From Perilla frutescens (Eukaryota > Streptophyta > Magnoliopsida > Lamiales > Lamiaceae), in the NCBI GenBank assembly GCA_026008535.1, contig BRKX01000006.1:5540501-5604500 (forward strand): a DNA stretch of 64,000 nucleotides, given 5' to 3'. Position numbers and translations under genes: made by a program. Positions within the stretch are counted from its first letter, which is position 1. Every line of letters begins with the position of its first letter. Positions 23,196 through 33,839 of the stretch are shown here, one piece after another. A model generated the notes under the pieces. The model searched no databases. It worked only from the letters and a program-made list of their open reading frames with translations, and had not been told where the DNA came from.

Positions 23196-23465
23196 GCAGG
23201 ACCCAATGGACTGAGCAAAAAATTTATTTGAATCGGACCGATCGAATAGGATTTTAGGACCGACCGAGAACCGATTGATTTTTGTATTTTTTTTCCTCCT
23301 AAATTTTAATTTATTTCCCCCTTCTAAATTCAAGATTAGTCAGTCTATAATTTAGACAATCACATAATTCAAGATTTTCAATGCATCAAATTTTCATAAT
23401 CAAACCAATTAGCTAATATCTACTGTATAGTCTACTGAAAAGTATATATATATATAGACTAGTTG
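23196..23465. repeat. Dispersed direct repeat, copy 1 (truncated at its left end)
   Basis: About 270 bp from 'gacccaatggactga' to 'tatagactagt', nearly identical to 25230-25495. It begins abruptly where CACTA sequence ends. The remaining interval 23466-23931 shows no gene. Confidence 0.85.
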
Positions 23466-23939
23466 GAGAAATGAATGATATAGTTATATTGACTCCATAT
23501 ACAAGTACGCACTACAACGATATAAATTTATAATGTGATTTATCTTATTTGTGTGATTATATATTGCGAGTTTATTTAAAGCACACTATGACACTAATAG
23601 TTATAGTTGCTTCGGGTTCTTCATCGTCGAAAGAAAATAGAAGGCAAAACATGAAAATGGTCTTTGGATTCATATACTACTAAAGTTTGTTTCTGTAGAT
23701 CTTTGTACTTTTTTTCGTAAATTATTATATTTTTATGTTTTATCTCAATAGAACATTTTTTTTACAAATTTGCCTGAACCGTTAATATCACTGCTAAAAA
23801 GGGATCACCTATTAATTAAAATACCAACTAAAAGTACAAGAGATTTATTAACAAAAAATAAATGCTAGTAATAACACATTCAAATCATGATGAACATGAA
23901 CCATTACTTTAAATTGTATGGGTTAAATGCTTTTAAAAT

Positions 23940-24756
23940 TAGGGGTGCACAAAAATGGGTGTGGGCCGTCCAATCCGGCCAATTCAAACCGGAATTAGGT
24001 CATATGACCCGTTATAATAATAAACCGAAATTATTTCGATTTGTATATTTTGTAGGCCAACCTTAATGGGTCGGCTCACGGGTTTCAAAGTCTCGACCCA
24101 AATTAACCCAAACCGACCCGTTAGTTTTTATTTATTTTTTTATGTTTTTATTATATGTTAAATCTAAAATGTATATAATCATGTATTTTAAATCTTAAAT
24201 GTACATAATTATGGTCTCATTTCGATGCATTTATTCAACTATTTAATTTCAAACACTCAAACTCTAAATATATAACTTCAAAACTTCACTCTTCTTCTCC
24301 ACGTAAGATAGTCTATCAACTTTCTTCTCCGCCAAAGATCGGCATCGGCAACTTTCACTATAGTGTACAACAAACCAATGAGTCTATATTTGAGTTAATT
24401 GTTCTATAATTGCTTTGGAACTCCGTAATCTTTTTAATCTTGCATTGAATAATTAAATAATCTTCTTAAATTTATATGCATTGTCTTTCAGATAAAAAAA
24501 AAATCAATTTGGATGGAATTTTCGGAGAGAACTTATTAAGAAGATTGAAACAATGTTTAAAAATCCATGTTTTTTTCACAAACCAATGAACCCAACCCAA
24601 CCCAACCCAACCCAACCCTTGTATCCTTGTGAAAAGTAGGGTTGGATTGTGCAATTAAAAAATTATTAATGGTCTATGATTTTTTCAAACCGTAGTTCAT
24701 GAGTTGGCCTATTTAAAGACCTTCAACCCGGCCAACCCAACCCGTGTGGACCTCTA
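23940..24756. mobile_element. Short non-autonomous hAT element (817 bp)
   Basis: The left end is TAGGGGTGCACAAAAATGGG. The right end on the minus strand is TAGAGGTCCACACGGGTTGG. A perfect 8-bp target duplication TTTAAAAT lies at 23932-23939 and 24757-24764. The interior has CCGACCC/GGGTCGG stretches near the left end and a CCCAA repeat at about 24586-24617, and no transposase. Confidence 0.88.
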
Positions 24757-24764
24757 TTTAAAAT

Positions 24765-25186
24765 TATGAATTTTACATGAGGAATTTTGGTTTTTAACAT
24801 ACACTTTAAATCATTACACAAAAAAATTAACACAAACTCGATACATTTTGCAAATCTAACTTCGATTCCAATTTCAATGAAATTAAACCGAATTTTAATT
24901 TGTTTATAAAATGACTTTAATTGACCTTAATTAAAAACCTCTTAAAAAATGATGTTTTTAGTGATTGGATGATCGATCTACGTATTTTTTTCCACATCTA
25001 CATGGATTTCAATTTCGCCGAAATTGGAAATAATTTTGAATTTTCAAAATGTGTTAAGTTTATATTTTTGGTGTAACAATTTAAAATTTATGCTCAAAAA
25101 TAAAAACCATGTAAAATAAATGATTAAAAAAAAAGTTCGCCCAAATAACTTAGTGAAAAATAACCCACCTTATACATCCCAATTAG
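24765..25186. other. AT-rich intergenic, no gene recognised
   Basis: No conserved frame or transposon end seen between the hAT element and the next repeat. Confidence 0.5.
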
Positions 25187-25495
25187 AGGTGTGCAACCGG
25201 TCAGTTCGGTCCAAGATCGGACCAGACATTAGGACCCAATGGACTGAACAAAAATTTTATTTGAATCGGACCGATCGAATAGGATTTTAGGACCGGACTG
25301 AGAATCGATTGATTTTTCTATTTTTTTTCCTCCTAAATTTTAATTTATTTCCCCCTTCTAAATTCAAGATTAGTCAGTCATAATTTAGACAATCACATAA
25401 TTCAAGATTTTCAATGCATCAAATTTTCATAATCAAACCAATTAGCTAATATCTACTGTATAGTCTACTGAAGAGTATATATACATATAGACTAG
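25187..25495. repeat. Dispersed direct repeat, copy 2, with hAT-like left end
   Basis: Starts TAGAGGTGTGCAACCGGTCAG-like sequence, which resembles hAT termini, and from 25230 repeats the block at 23196-23465 almost base for base. No matching right terminus was found. Confidence 0.7.
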
Positions 25496-26125
25496 TAGCT
25501 TAAAAGCCCTCTTTATGTATTGATATATAAGCTGTAACTAAAATTATAAAATTAAAAATCCAATTACAAATTTACAATACCAGAAATACAATAATAAACT
25601 AATTAACCAAAACACTGAAATCCAATTAATAGTTTAGGAATATTATTATATCACTAGCACGTGCGATGCACATATTTTTATTTTAATAATATTAATTAAA
25701 TTCATATTATTTTTTATTGATATCAAAAGAATGAATGCAATTAATAGATGACTGTACACTGTAGTACCATATGATCTACATTATTACACTAAATGAAATA
25801 AATATGGACATAGCGTTGAAAATAATAGTTTTTGCGAATTTCAATATGGATCCTTCAATTCTTTATGAATTTCAATAGATAAATAAATCAAATTAACAAA
25901 AAAATTTAATTCACATCAAATTCTACCAAACAAATATTTGTTTCGATTCTAGAATATAGTGCATACAAACTGTCCCTTTTCTTTATTCTCTCGCATTCTT
26001 AAACCTACAAATAATACTTGAAAATAATTCAATATCATATTTTTCCCGGGTATTACATTACGTGGGAAATTCTATGGTGTGTCACAATAAATCTAATGTG
26101 ATACATAAGCATCATAAAAGTGCCC
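25496..26125. other. AT-rich intergenic, no gene recognised
   Basis: Contains a 'cgtgcgatgcac' phrase at about 25660 that recurs near 63018. No gene seen. Confidence 0.45.
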
Positions 26126-26347
26126 CATTACATGACATGCGTTAGTTCGCTTTGGGTCCTTATATATACTATCATTTTTGGTCATTTTTGAAAAAAATTA
26201 TCCAATTTGAGTCCCATATGTTTATGGCTTTTGAATTTGGTCTTACGATTTTAAGGTAAGAACAGGATCAAAATCAAAATTTACTCAATTTGGGATAAAA
26301 AATGAGAGTATCGAGGCCCAAAGCGAACTAACACATGTCCTGCATGT
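26126..26347. mobile_element. Small foldback MITE (~220 bp)
   Basis: The left arm contains GCGTTAGTTCGCTTTGGGTC. The right arm read on the minus strand contains GTGTTAGTTCGCTTTGGGCC, each with CATG-rich outer ends. It has no coding content. The flanking 26348-26948 stretch holds a short direct repeat of 'ctccaattcatctaccgcg' type (about 26454-26530) and no gene. Confidence 0.6.
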
Positions 26348-26948
26348 GAGATCAAACTCAAAATTTACTCTCCTAAGTGATTTCAACGATAATTTTTGTT
26401 ATTCTTCTAATTTCATTATACTCTAAATATTTGGATGATTGCTTGATTAAAGTTCTCCAATTCATCTACCGCGAGTGCACATGCAGTTGATCGAAGTTGA
26501 AGCTCTCCAATTCATCTAGCGCGAGTGCATGTGTTATTCGAAATTGTGTTAACCTCTCAAAAGTGGATGGCAATTCCAACGTGCACTTTTGTATGCCGAA
26601 ATCACTTTTCAGATGGTGGCTGCTTCTTTGTTTTTTTTTTCTTTGTTATATCATCAGTTCCTTTATAAGGGGTACATTATGAGGCCAGTATCGTTTATAT
26701 ATATATATTTAGAAGAAGAGGCCAGTATTTATTGATGATAAACAAAAATATAATCAATTATTTGAAAGGCAGAGCAAGCTTGCTTATGGTTTATTCTTTC
26801 ATCATGCTACATATATAAAACCAAAAAACATTAAAAGCTAAAACAAACCTGCATCAACACCACACAAATCTTGTATGCACGTCTCAACAAAATCAGACAT
26901 GCTACAAAAAAGAAAGATAAAATATTTATGATCGTGTGATAACATGAG

Positions 26949-29243
26949 CTACTCGGAAGCGACTCGAACAACCTGCTTCCCAAGATTGCGACCTGAGAAG
27001 AGGCCGATGAGAGCCGCCGGTGCAGTTTCAAGGCCTTGTGCTGTATCTTCCACATAAACAATCTTTCCTTGTTTTATAAGTGGCAACATGAACTCCAAAA
27101 ACTTTGGATAAAGGGAATAGTAATGAAACACTAGAAATCCCTGCATACGAATTTGTTTGGCCACAATCGAAAACAAGTTTCTCACACCTTCGGATTCTCC
27201 TTCTTTGAGGTTGTATTGAGAGATCATTCCACATGCAACAATGCGACCATTGAGCTTCATGTTCAGAAGCACCGCGTCCAGCATCTTTCCTCCCACGTTT
27301 TCAAAGTATATGTCGATCCCTTCTGGGAAATACCTAATTAATTGTATCCCACACGAGCACAACAACAAAATCCATGTTTTAGAAAATTCAATGCTAAAAC
27401 ACAACATATATATGTATACAATCTAAACAACAATTGATATATATTAATCCCAGATTGGGGGTACGGTTAAGGTCTTCCTAGCTAGGCAAAAATGTGAAGG
27501 CTAATTAAGCAACTAATTAGTTAATTAACCTTTTTAAAGCTGCATTCAGATCAACTTCTTCTTTATAGTTAAATGCATCATCAAACCCGAACTTGGTCTT
27601 CAACAGATCCACCTATATATAATAAACGAATTAATAATGTCCATGCATGATAATTAAACAAAAATTAGTTTGAATAATCGTCAAAAAAATATAATAATTT
27701 GTACGCACGCAGACAAATATTAATAAATAAACCTTATGTTTGGTTCCAGCAGTTCCGACGACGTAGCAGCCTAAGAGCTTAGCAAACTGGCCAACAAGCT
27801 GCCCAACAGCTCCAGAAGCAGCAGAAATGAAGACAGTTTCCCCTTTTTTCGGAGACGATATCTCATAAAATCCAACATAAGCAGATAGCCCAGGCATGCC
27901 TTTAATTTGCAGAAGCAGATTAAATAACATCATGCATGAGATGAGTATGTATATTAATATATCTAAGTATTAAGTGAATAAGTTGTAGATATGTTGATGA
28001 CGAAATATATAGTGGAAATTTTAGATTAACTGACCAAGAATTCCAGTGTAGTAGGAGAGAGGAACATGATCATCTGTATGATCAATCTTGAAAAGGCCCT
28101 CTGTAGATTTAATGAGACTATAGTCTTCCCATCCAGTCATACCCCAAATCATGTCACCTTTCTTGAAATTTGGATTACAAGAATCCACCACTCTGCTCAC
28201 TCCATATCCTATTATTGGCTTTTATTTGATATATTGCAATGCAAAAATGAAGAATTAATAATGGTACATAATCGCATAAATATCGAATCAAAGACTGAAT
28301 GTTAAGAAATTTACGTTGGATTTCCTAAATAATGTATACTTAGGTTTTGCTGAATGTATGTAAAAGTGGGAAAAAAAAACAGTGGCCAAAATAACATGTT
28401 AAAATCAACACATAAGATACTCTAGTAGCCCTGTGTTAACTGTGTACTAAACATCAAAATTATTAATTTTTCTTCCATTTTCTTCTTCAATTTTAATTTC
28501 ATTTGGTTTATTATAATTTTACATTTTTATTTAGGCTTTATTCCGCTCAATTTTATTTCGTTTGGTTTATTATAATTTTACATTTTTATTTAGATTTTAT
28601 TCCGCTCAATTAAGGTTTATAACTATTTTTTAGTTAGTATAATTGATTTTTGGGTTGATTATTCCAAACTCATAGAGGCTATATAATGTTTTAAAATTTT
28701 AATTTTTAGCAATAAATATTAATTAGGATTAGTTATAATATATTAAAATTTATGTTTATGAAAAGCATTATTAACACTTACAATTTTGATGCTCGCACAC
28801 GCTTAACACGCACGACTTGGGATTAAAATCAATAATCAATTCATTAAAGTTGTTTGAACAAATTCATTTTACATTAAAAATTCACATATCTCGTTTTAAA
28901 CTAGTTTTGCTATAGTGTCTATTCACGAAATAATTATTGAAAATGAATTGTCCGAACTATCCCCAATCCAATTAAATACCAATACAAAAGCCCATTAAAG
29001 ATAATTGAAAAATGAAAACGCAAAAAAGCCCATGAAAACCAGTTTGAATAATGCGTCAAAGTGAAGTATATATTTGCGATGCCATATTCAGACACGTGTC
29101 TTAGACATAAAAATACCTATCCCCACTCGAAGAGGCAGCTAAAATCCTGTCTTTTATCAAAGCAGAGATCATCGTTCCAAATTTTACTTCTCCCTTCGTC
29201 AAATAGTTATGATTCATAGTAAAATAAAAAAGAAAAAGAAAAT

Positions 29244-29279
<36 letters not shown>

Positions 29280-29512
29280 CAGACCGAACCAGGGGTGAAG
29301 CAGGCAACATAGTTGTCGTCGAGTTTGCTCATGCGGCTTCGCATGTAAGGATCGCAAGATAAGTAAAGATTCTTCACCAAAATGGCGTGGTTGCAGTCAT
29401 CTGGCACCTTGAGTTTGATTTTGGAGGTTTTGAACATGAAATCTGATTCTTTTGGAAATCCCTCCACGTAATCCTTCAATATTATCTGCTTGTTGCTCAC
29501 TTCCTCCGCCAT
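26949..29512 (-). CDS. 2-alkenal reductase (NADP+-dependent), double-bond reductase family, five exons
   Basis: Exons on the minus strand: 29512-29285, 28218-28035, 27899-27733, 27612-27530 and 27333-26949 (third start good to one base). All introns are GT...AG, and the total of 1047 nt gives 348 residues, the usual family length of about 345. The protein starts 'MAEEVSNKQIILKDYVEG', the common N-terminus of plant P1/alkenal reductases, and has 'LSCDPYMRSRM', 'PIIGYGVSRVVDS', 'PLSYYTGILGMPG', the NADPH-binding 'SAASGAVGQLVGQF', 'DAFNYKEEVDL', 'GIDIYFENVGGKML' and 'CGMISQYNL', ending 'KQVVRVASE'. No stop or frame break. The family reduces the C=C bond of reactive 2-alkenals and enones with NADPH in the cytosol; some members act on specialised metabolites such as pulegone or phenylpropenals, which cannot be told from sequence. 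Intron 1 is about 1.07 kb and starts beside a CT microsatellite. Confidence 0.93.
28499..28612. repeat. Tandem duplication of a ~59-bp unit in intron 1 of the alkenal reductase
   Basis: Two adjacent copies of a block including 'gtttggttta', 'ttttacatttttatttag' and 'tttattccgctcaatt'. Non-coding. Confidence 0.8.
29244..29277. repeat. (GA)n microsatellite beside the exon 1 splice donor
   Basis: About fifteen GA units on the plus strand, reading as (CT)n in the transcript, begin within about ten bases after the exon 1 donor (TCG|GTCTGT) of the alkenal reductase gene. Confidence 0.9.
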
Positions 29513-31474
29513 TTTATTCCCTCTATCTAGTGTGTGTCTGTGTGTGTGTTTTTACTAGAGCTCGAGTAATCTGATGCCCTTTTTCAGAGAGGGGGTTTGT
29601 TCTTGAATTTGTATGTGTGTGGCCGAAATTAATGAAGAAAAAGTTGTGTGGACTATCTATTTGTGGTGAGGATCGAGGAAGTCGTGTAACACCCTGCATA
29701 TAGCAGTGTCACGTCTTGTATTATGTGGGTCTTTTTCATACGATATAATTATTAATTTATGATATGTTCTATTGTACTATGATTAAAATATGGGACGACA
29801 TTTCTAGTCCGTTCTCTATTATTATTATTACTAGTATTACACCCGCGCAACATAACCGCCAGCCGGACAAAATAAGTCATGATAATATTTAATTTTACTA
29901 ACGGACGTGTCCCTTAATGTCTCGTTTCAATTATATAATTTTTATAATAATGTTCATTTTCAATGAGATTTATTTCATTGCATTATAAAATTTCAAAACA
30001 CAAAATTAGAATGGAGTGTGTAAGTATGAACACCTTTAACTATAAAATAATTACAATCTTGGGCACATAAGATATAGAAAATAAGTGTAGATTCTTTTTA
30101 CATCTATAGACACAGGAGTTTTATTACAAATTTTATTTTCTTAAATGCTAAGCCATAATTAAAAACATGGAGCTATAGTGTAAGGAAAAAAAAACTTATT
30201 TTTTGTAATGCAACATTTAATTCATAATATATAATGGAAAAATTAACACCATTCCCATCATGTTTATAACATGATATTACATATTAGGTGGCTCAATCAA
30301 GATTAACTAAAATGTCCTAATATAAAACTCTTATTAGCAAGGTACCAAAGAAAATAATTAGTAGGCCTTGAAAATATAAACTACAAACTAAGTAATGATC
30401 ATTCAAATATAATTATGGTTAGTGTATATGATATTTTTATCAGACCAAAAAATAATAAAATCTTTTCACATTTCATAATTTGAAAAGAGCTTAAACCAAA
30501 ATTGGGCTAATAGACTGAATATTAATGTATAAAAAACATAAAAAAATAAAATAAAAAATTGGTGAACCTGATGGCCTCCAAAACAGTAAAAGAAATAGAA
30601 AAATTACAAAACCCAATACCCATTTTCTTAATGGATATAATCAAAATTTACAATAAATCACATGCACCCAATCTTCAGCATAATATTTTAACATCGATCT
30701 GTCGAATCGTCGCAGCAACTAATCTCCGTCCAACTCTCACACTTTTGGAGTTCTTAAAATAGATTATTTCTAGAGAAATAAACTTTGTCCCCAAAAAATT
30801 GCTCTGCCCTGTTTTCTTTTTCCCTTTTCCCGGGAAAAGAAAATTATAATTTCTTAAAAAAAAAATCGCATATGATTTACTACTGGTATAAAAAACAAAT
30901 AAAATACACAAGGAGATGGAGAGAGATGACATTGTAAAATATGCATTTAAAAATCACGCGGCGTCGAGCAATACCAAACCATGGAAAATAACATTACATC
31001 GTTGTTCACTCATGGGAGTTTTTGAAACCAATTTCCTCAACCTCAAATAATATTAAAACAAAAAAACCCACAAGACTTGCATCTTTTGATGCCACCTAAC
31101 TATACCAGTTTTCAAAAGAAGACGGATAGTTTTAGGCAACTCGTAGGACAACAGTTCCAAGATAAATGTTATCATCAAAGAGACCTCTACATCCCTTCTA
31201 TACTAAGCAGCAAAACTATATACCTAACATTTCCAAAATTCATCAATTTAAGATGTCCAGCTGCATACGCTTTCATACAAAGTCATAGGCGCAGCCAGCC
31301 TAGAATGTTACATTACTCAGTGATATCCTCTTTTGGGAATCCATTCTCTATTGCATCTATAGGCATTACTCAGGTGATATCTCATCATATTTCTTCAGCT
31401 TAAAAGTGGGAAAAGGGAAAATAAATCCATCGAAATAAATTAAGCTGAATAGCTAAAAATCAAGCTTTCTGTAT
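29513..31474. other. Upstream region of the alkenal reductase and AT-rich spacer
   Basis: The first ~150 bp upstream of the start codon are pyrimidine- or GT-rich and probably hold the 5' untranslated leader; no convincing TATA box could be assigned. Beyond that no gene was recognised. A phrase 'ttacacccgcgcaac' near 29837 resembles common plant repeats. Confidence 0.4.
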
Positions 31475-31797
31475 TCAAATGTTACCAGTAGCCCTCATTG
31501 CTCCATTGTGGATAAGAAAGTCAACAATGCCAAGATGTCCATTTGCTGAAGCCATATGCGGTGCTGCAGTATTGAAGGAGCCATCAAAATCAGACAATGC
31601 AAAGAACCAACTCAAACACCAACTGATCGAAAACCATAAGTTATAAAACTAACTATTGTAAATTGTTTTATTAATCAATGCAAGAAGGAAGCCGCCTAAG
31701 CATGTCTCAATAAGAACCTGTGCGGCCTTCTGAATCCTTTGAATCCGGAGAAACACCAGCAGATGCTATACTCGTGAGATCGTCTGAATCATCATAC
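31475..31797 (-). pseudogene. Ankyrin-repeat protein gene, two surviving exons
   Basis: Exon A (31797-31718) begins after a CTGCTAG acceptor and reads 'YDDSDDLTSIASAGVSPDSK' then 'DSEGRT', ending at an ACAG|GTTCTT donor. Exon B (31563-31475) begins after a TACTGCAG acceptor. Splicing gives 'GRTAPHMASANGHLGIVDFL' followed by 'IHNGA', a clear ankyrin repeat, then 'MRATGNI' and a stop. A potential donor at 31486 might lead to lost exons. Small plant ankyrin proteins with 'YDDMDD' followed by 'ASAGVSLDSKD' and about two further repeats are the closest family I know. One helix residue is unusual: Pro for the Leu of 'TALHMA'. The following repeats are not found, so the gene is truncated. Confidence 0.6.
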
Positions 31798-32313
31798 CTA
31801 GCAGCATGTCCAAAAGTTGTATGATATAGATTTATCAAATTAACATCCAACAATGACAATGAGACAAACAACACAATAGAAAATCACAATTTTCTACATA
31901 TTAAAAGAAATCATAAACAACTCAAACTTGTACTAAACTAATATTAGCAGGAAGAACCTTTCTCCAAATATACACAAATATTACAATCTGATTTTTTTTT
32001 TATTTTCAAATAAAATAAACTCAATTAGTGAAAAATCTAATAGCAATAAGAAACAAAAACTGAGCAACATCAATTCCAAAGATAGATTAAAAACAGAGCA
32101 GTCTACACTCAACCAAAAATCAGTAAATTTCCTATATCATCAAACAATTTGCATTAAACTACATGAAAATAGATGTTTTTTTTAGCTATTTTGCAAGCTG
32201 AATGAAGAATAACTTCAAAAATAAAGGGCAACACATTATTGCATTAGGATTAAAAAATCTTACATGCATATAATTAACTAAACCTCGCAAGATGTGCAAA
32301 AACATAAACTCAC

Positions 32314-32384
32314 CTTTCCACAGATTGATACTATCTTTCTGTTCTCCGAGTCCCTTTTTTGTTTCCATATCATGTGTGAGGATC
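32314..32384 (-). other. Possible exon of the ankyrin gene (uncertain)
   Basis: On the minus strand a 71-nt segment has a good acceptor (GATTCAG) and a consensus donor (AAAG|GTGAGT). Its phase does not join in frame to the ankyrin exon at 31797, so it may be an untranslated or alternative exon, or chance. Confidence 0.25.
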
Positions 32385-33079
32385 CTGAATCAACAAAAAT
32401 TTAGACACGTATTCTACAATGATTACCTAATAAACGGATATCATTTATTTACAGGAAATAAGTATTAACAATTAGATCGAGAAGCAATTCCAGTTATGGA
32501 ATGCAAAAAAATAAAATAAAAATGAATAACATGTACAATAACAGGCGTTCCGCCTTTGGCTTTTCAACTCATGTTACCATCACACAAATGAGGAGCTGGT
32601 AATTTTTGTGATTAGAACAAACGACCGATAGTTTCTGATCTCTATCGATTGATCGTGGAAATACAATACCCAATTGCACAACATCATAGTTAAAAAAATA
32701 ACTAAATATCCTATCTTCCAACTAAAATCATGTCAATTCAGATATCCACCTTGAATTTCAATCGATATCAATGAAATTCTAAAGAGAAAAGACTAACCCG
32801 AAGCATAAATCAAGTTCGATCGACTCATGATTCAATCGAACTATCGGAGTATATATGCTTCATCGAGATCACGTACATACCTAAAATATAATCTCGGTGT
32901 CACTGAAAAGTAAATATTTTGCAGGGAGAGAATGCGAAAATTGAAGCAGGACTCACGAGATGGGCCGTAATCTCGAAAAGCTACAGCAGAAGTAGTTGAT
33001 TTGCACGACGAATGAGAAGAAGCCAGACACATTTCCGTAAATAATATGAAAAGGGATTTATCATAGATGAGATTTGTAC

Positions 33080-33158
33080 CTTGTGTGGAGAAGGAGTCTT
33101 TTCGCTCAACAATTCCGACAGGGTCCTCGGCGTTATCTTCGATCCATTGTTTCATCAT
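33080..33158 (-). CDS. Possible first coding exon, unknown product
   Basis: An open segment of 26 codons starts 'MMKQWIEDNAEDPVGIVERK' and ends at a CACAAG|GTACAAAT donor. The 5' side on the minus strand is a purine-rich GAGAGAGATTGAGGGAGGG tract, like a plant 5' leader. Its distance to the ankyrin exons suggests it may be the first exon of that gene, but phases do not connect directly. No known motif. Confidence 0.3.
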
Positions 33159-33614
33159 TGGCGCTGTCGTATGTTATTGTCCGTGCGTTCAAATTTGGAA
33201 GTTTGTTCAAAGTAGAGCATAGAAATAAATATTGGACAAAATCAATCTCCCAAACAAAAAGATGAAATTGAAATTTAGAGATGGTTGTCGGGTGATATGA
33301 GAGATTTTTGGAGAGAGATTGAGGGAGGGGAGAAGACGCAGAAGATTCTGAAATTAGATTTAGATATTGTGTACGTAAACTGACTCTGATAATTTGTGCG
33401 TAAATATAAGATTTTTCTCCGGTAACTGCACTGAATAAAACTTCTCAATACACGTCCTTTTTCGTGGTTGATTATAAATAATATTTATATAATATTTTAA
33501 GTGAATAATAAAGATAAATTTAATGACCTCAGAATTTAATTGTTATTACAAACTTGCCATCAATCAATTTGAAATCAATTTCAATTTGAAACCTTCTTTT
33601 TATATATAGTATAG

Positions 33615-33616
<2 letters not shown>

Positions 33617-33699
<83 letters not shown>

Positions 33700-33738
33700 G
33701 TACTACTATTACTATTATTATTATTATTATTATTATTG
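33617..33738. repeat. Compound trinucleotide microsatellite (TTA)n(CTA)n(TTA)n
   Basis: Uninterrupted TTA/ATT units, then about fifteen CTA units, then TTA units again. The Asn/Ser homopolymer frame on the minus strand is a by-product. Confidence 0.95.
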
Positions 33739-33839
33739 ATAAAGTTTAATATTGTGTGTATATATGGGTCACTATATATATATATAGATATATATAGATA
33801 AAGTTGTTGTGTAATTAAGTAGTAAATGTCAAAGTACAT

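Larger units (their letters stand above)
13602..23198 (+). mobile_element. CACTA (En/Spm) transposon remnant carrying a captured host gene fragment
   Basis: A CACTACAAGAATTTCACGG terminus begins at 13602. It is followed by subterminal CGACGG/CCGTCG repeats, then by exons 2-5 of an alkenal reductase on the opposite strand (14357-15522). Next come Transposase_24-like coding segments (about 15640-16975), a DUF8039-like segment (18423-18830) and an Ulp1/C48 protease-like gene (18900-19194 plus 22686-23100), all on the plus strand. The large TNP2-type transposase expected in an autonomous element is absent, and the captured exons sit where it would lie. The right terminus was not found: the element stops at about 23198, where a dispersed repeat begins. 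Confidence 0.75.

Noticed and set aside
33600..33839. Asn/Ser homopolymer protein on the minus strand
   Set aside because: Translation of the TTA/CTA microsatellite.
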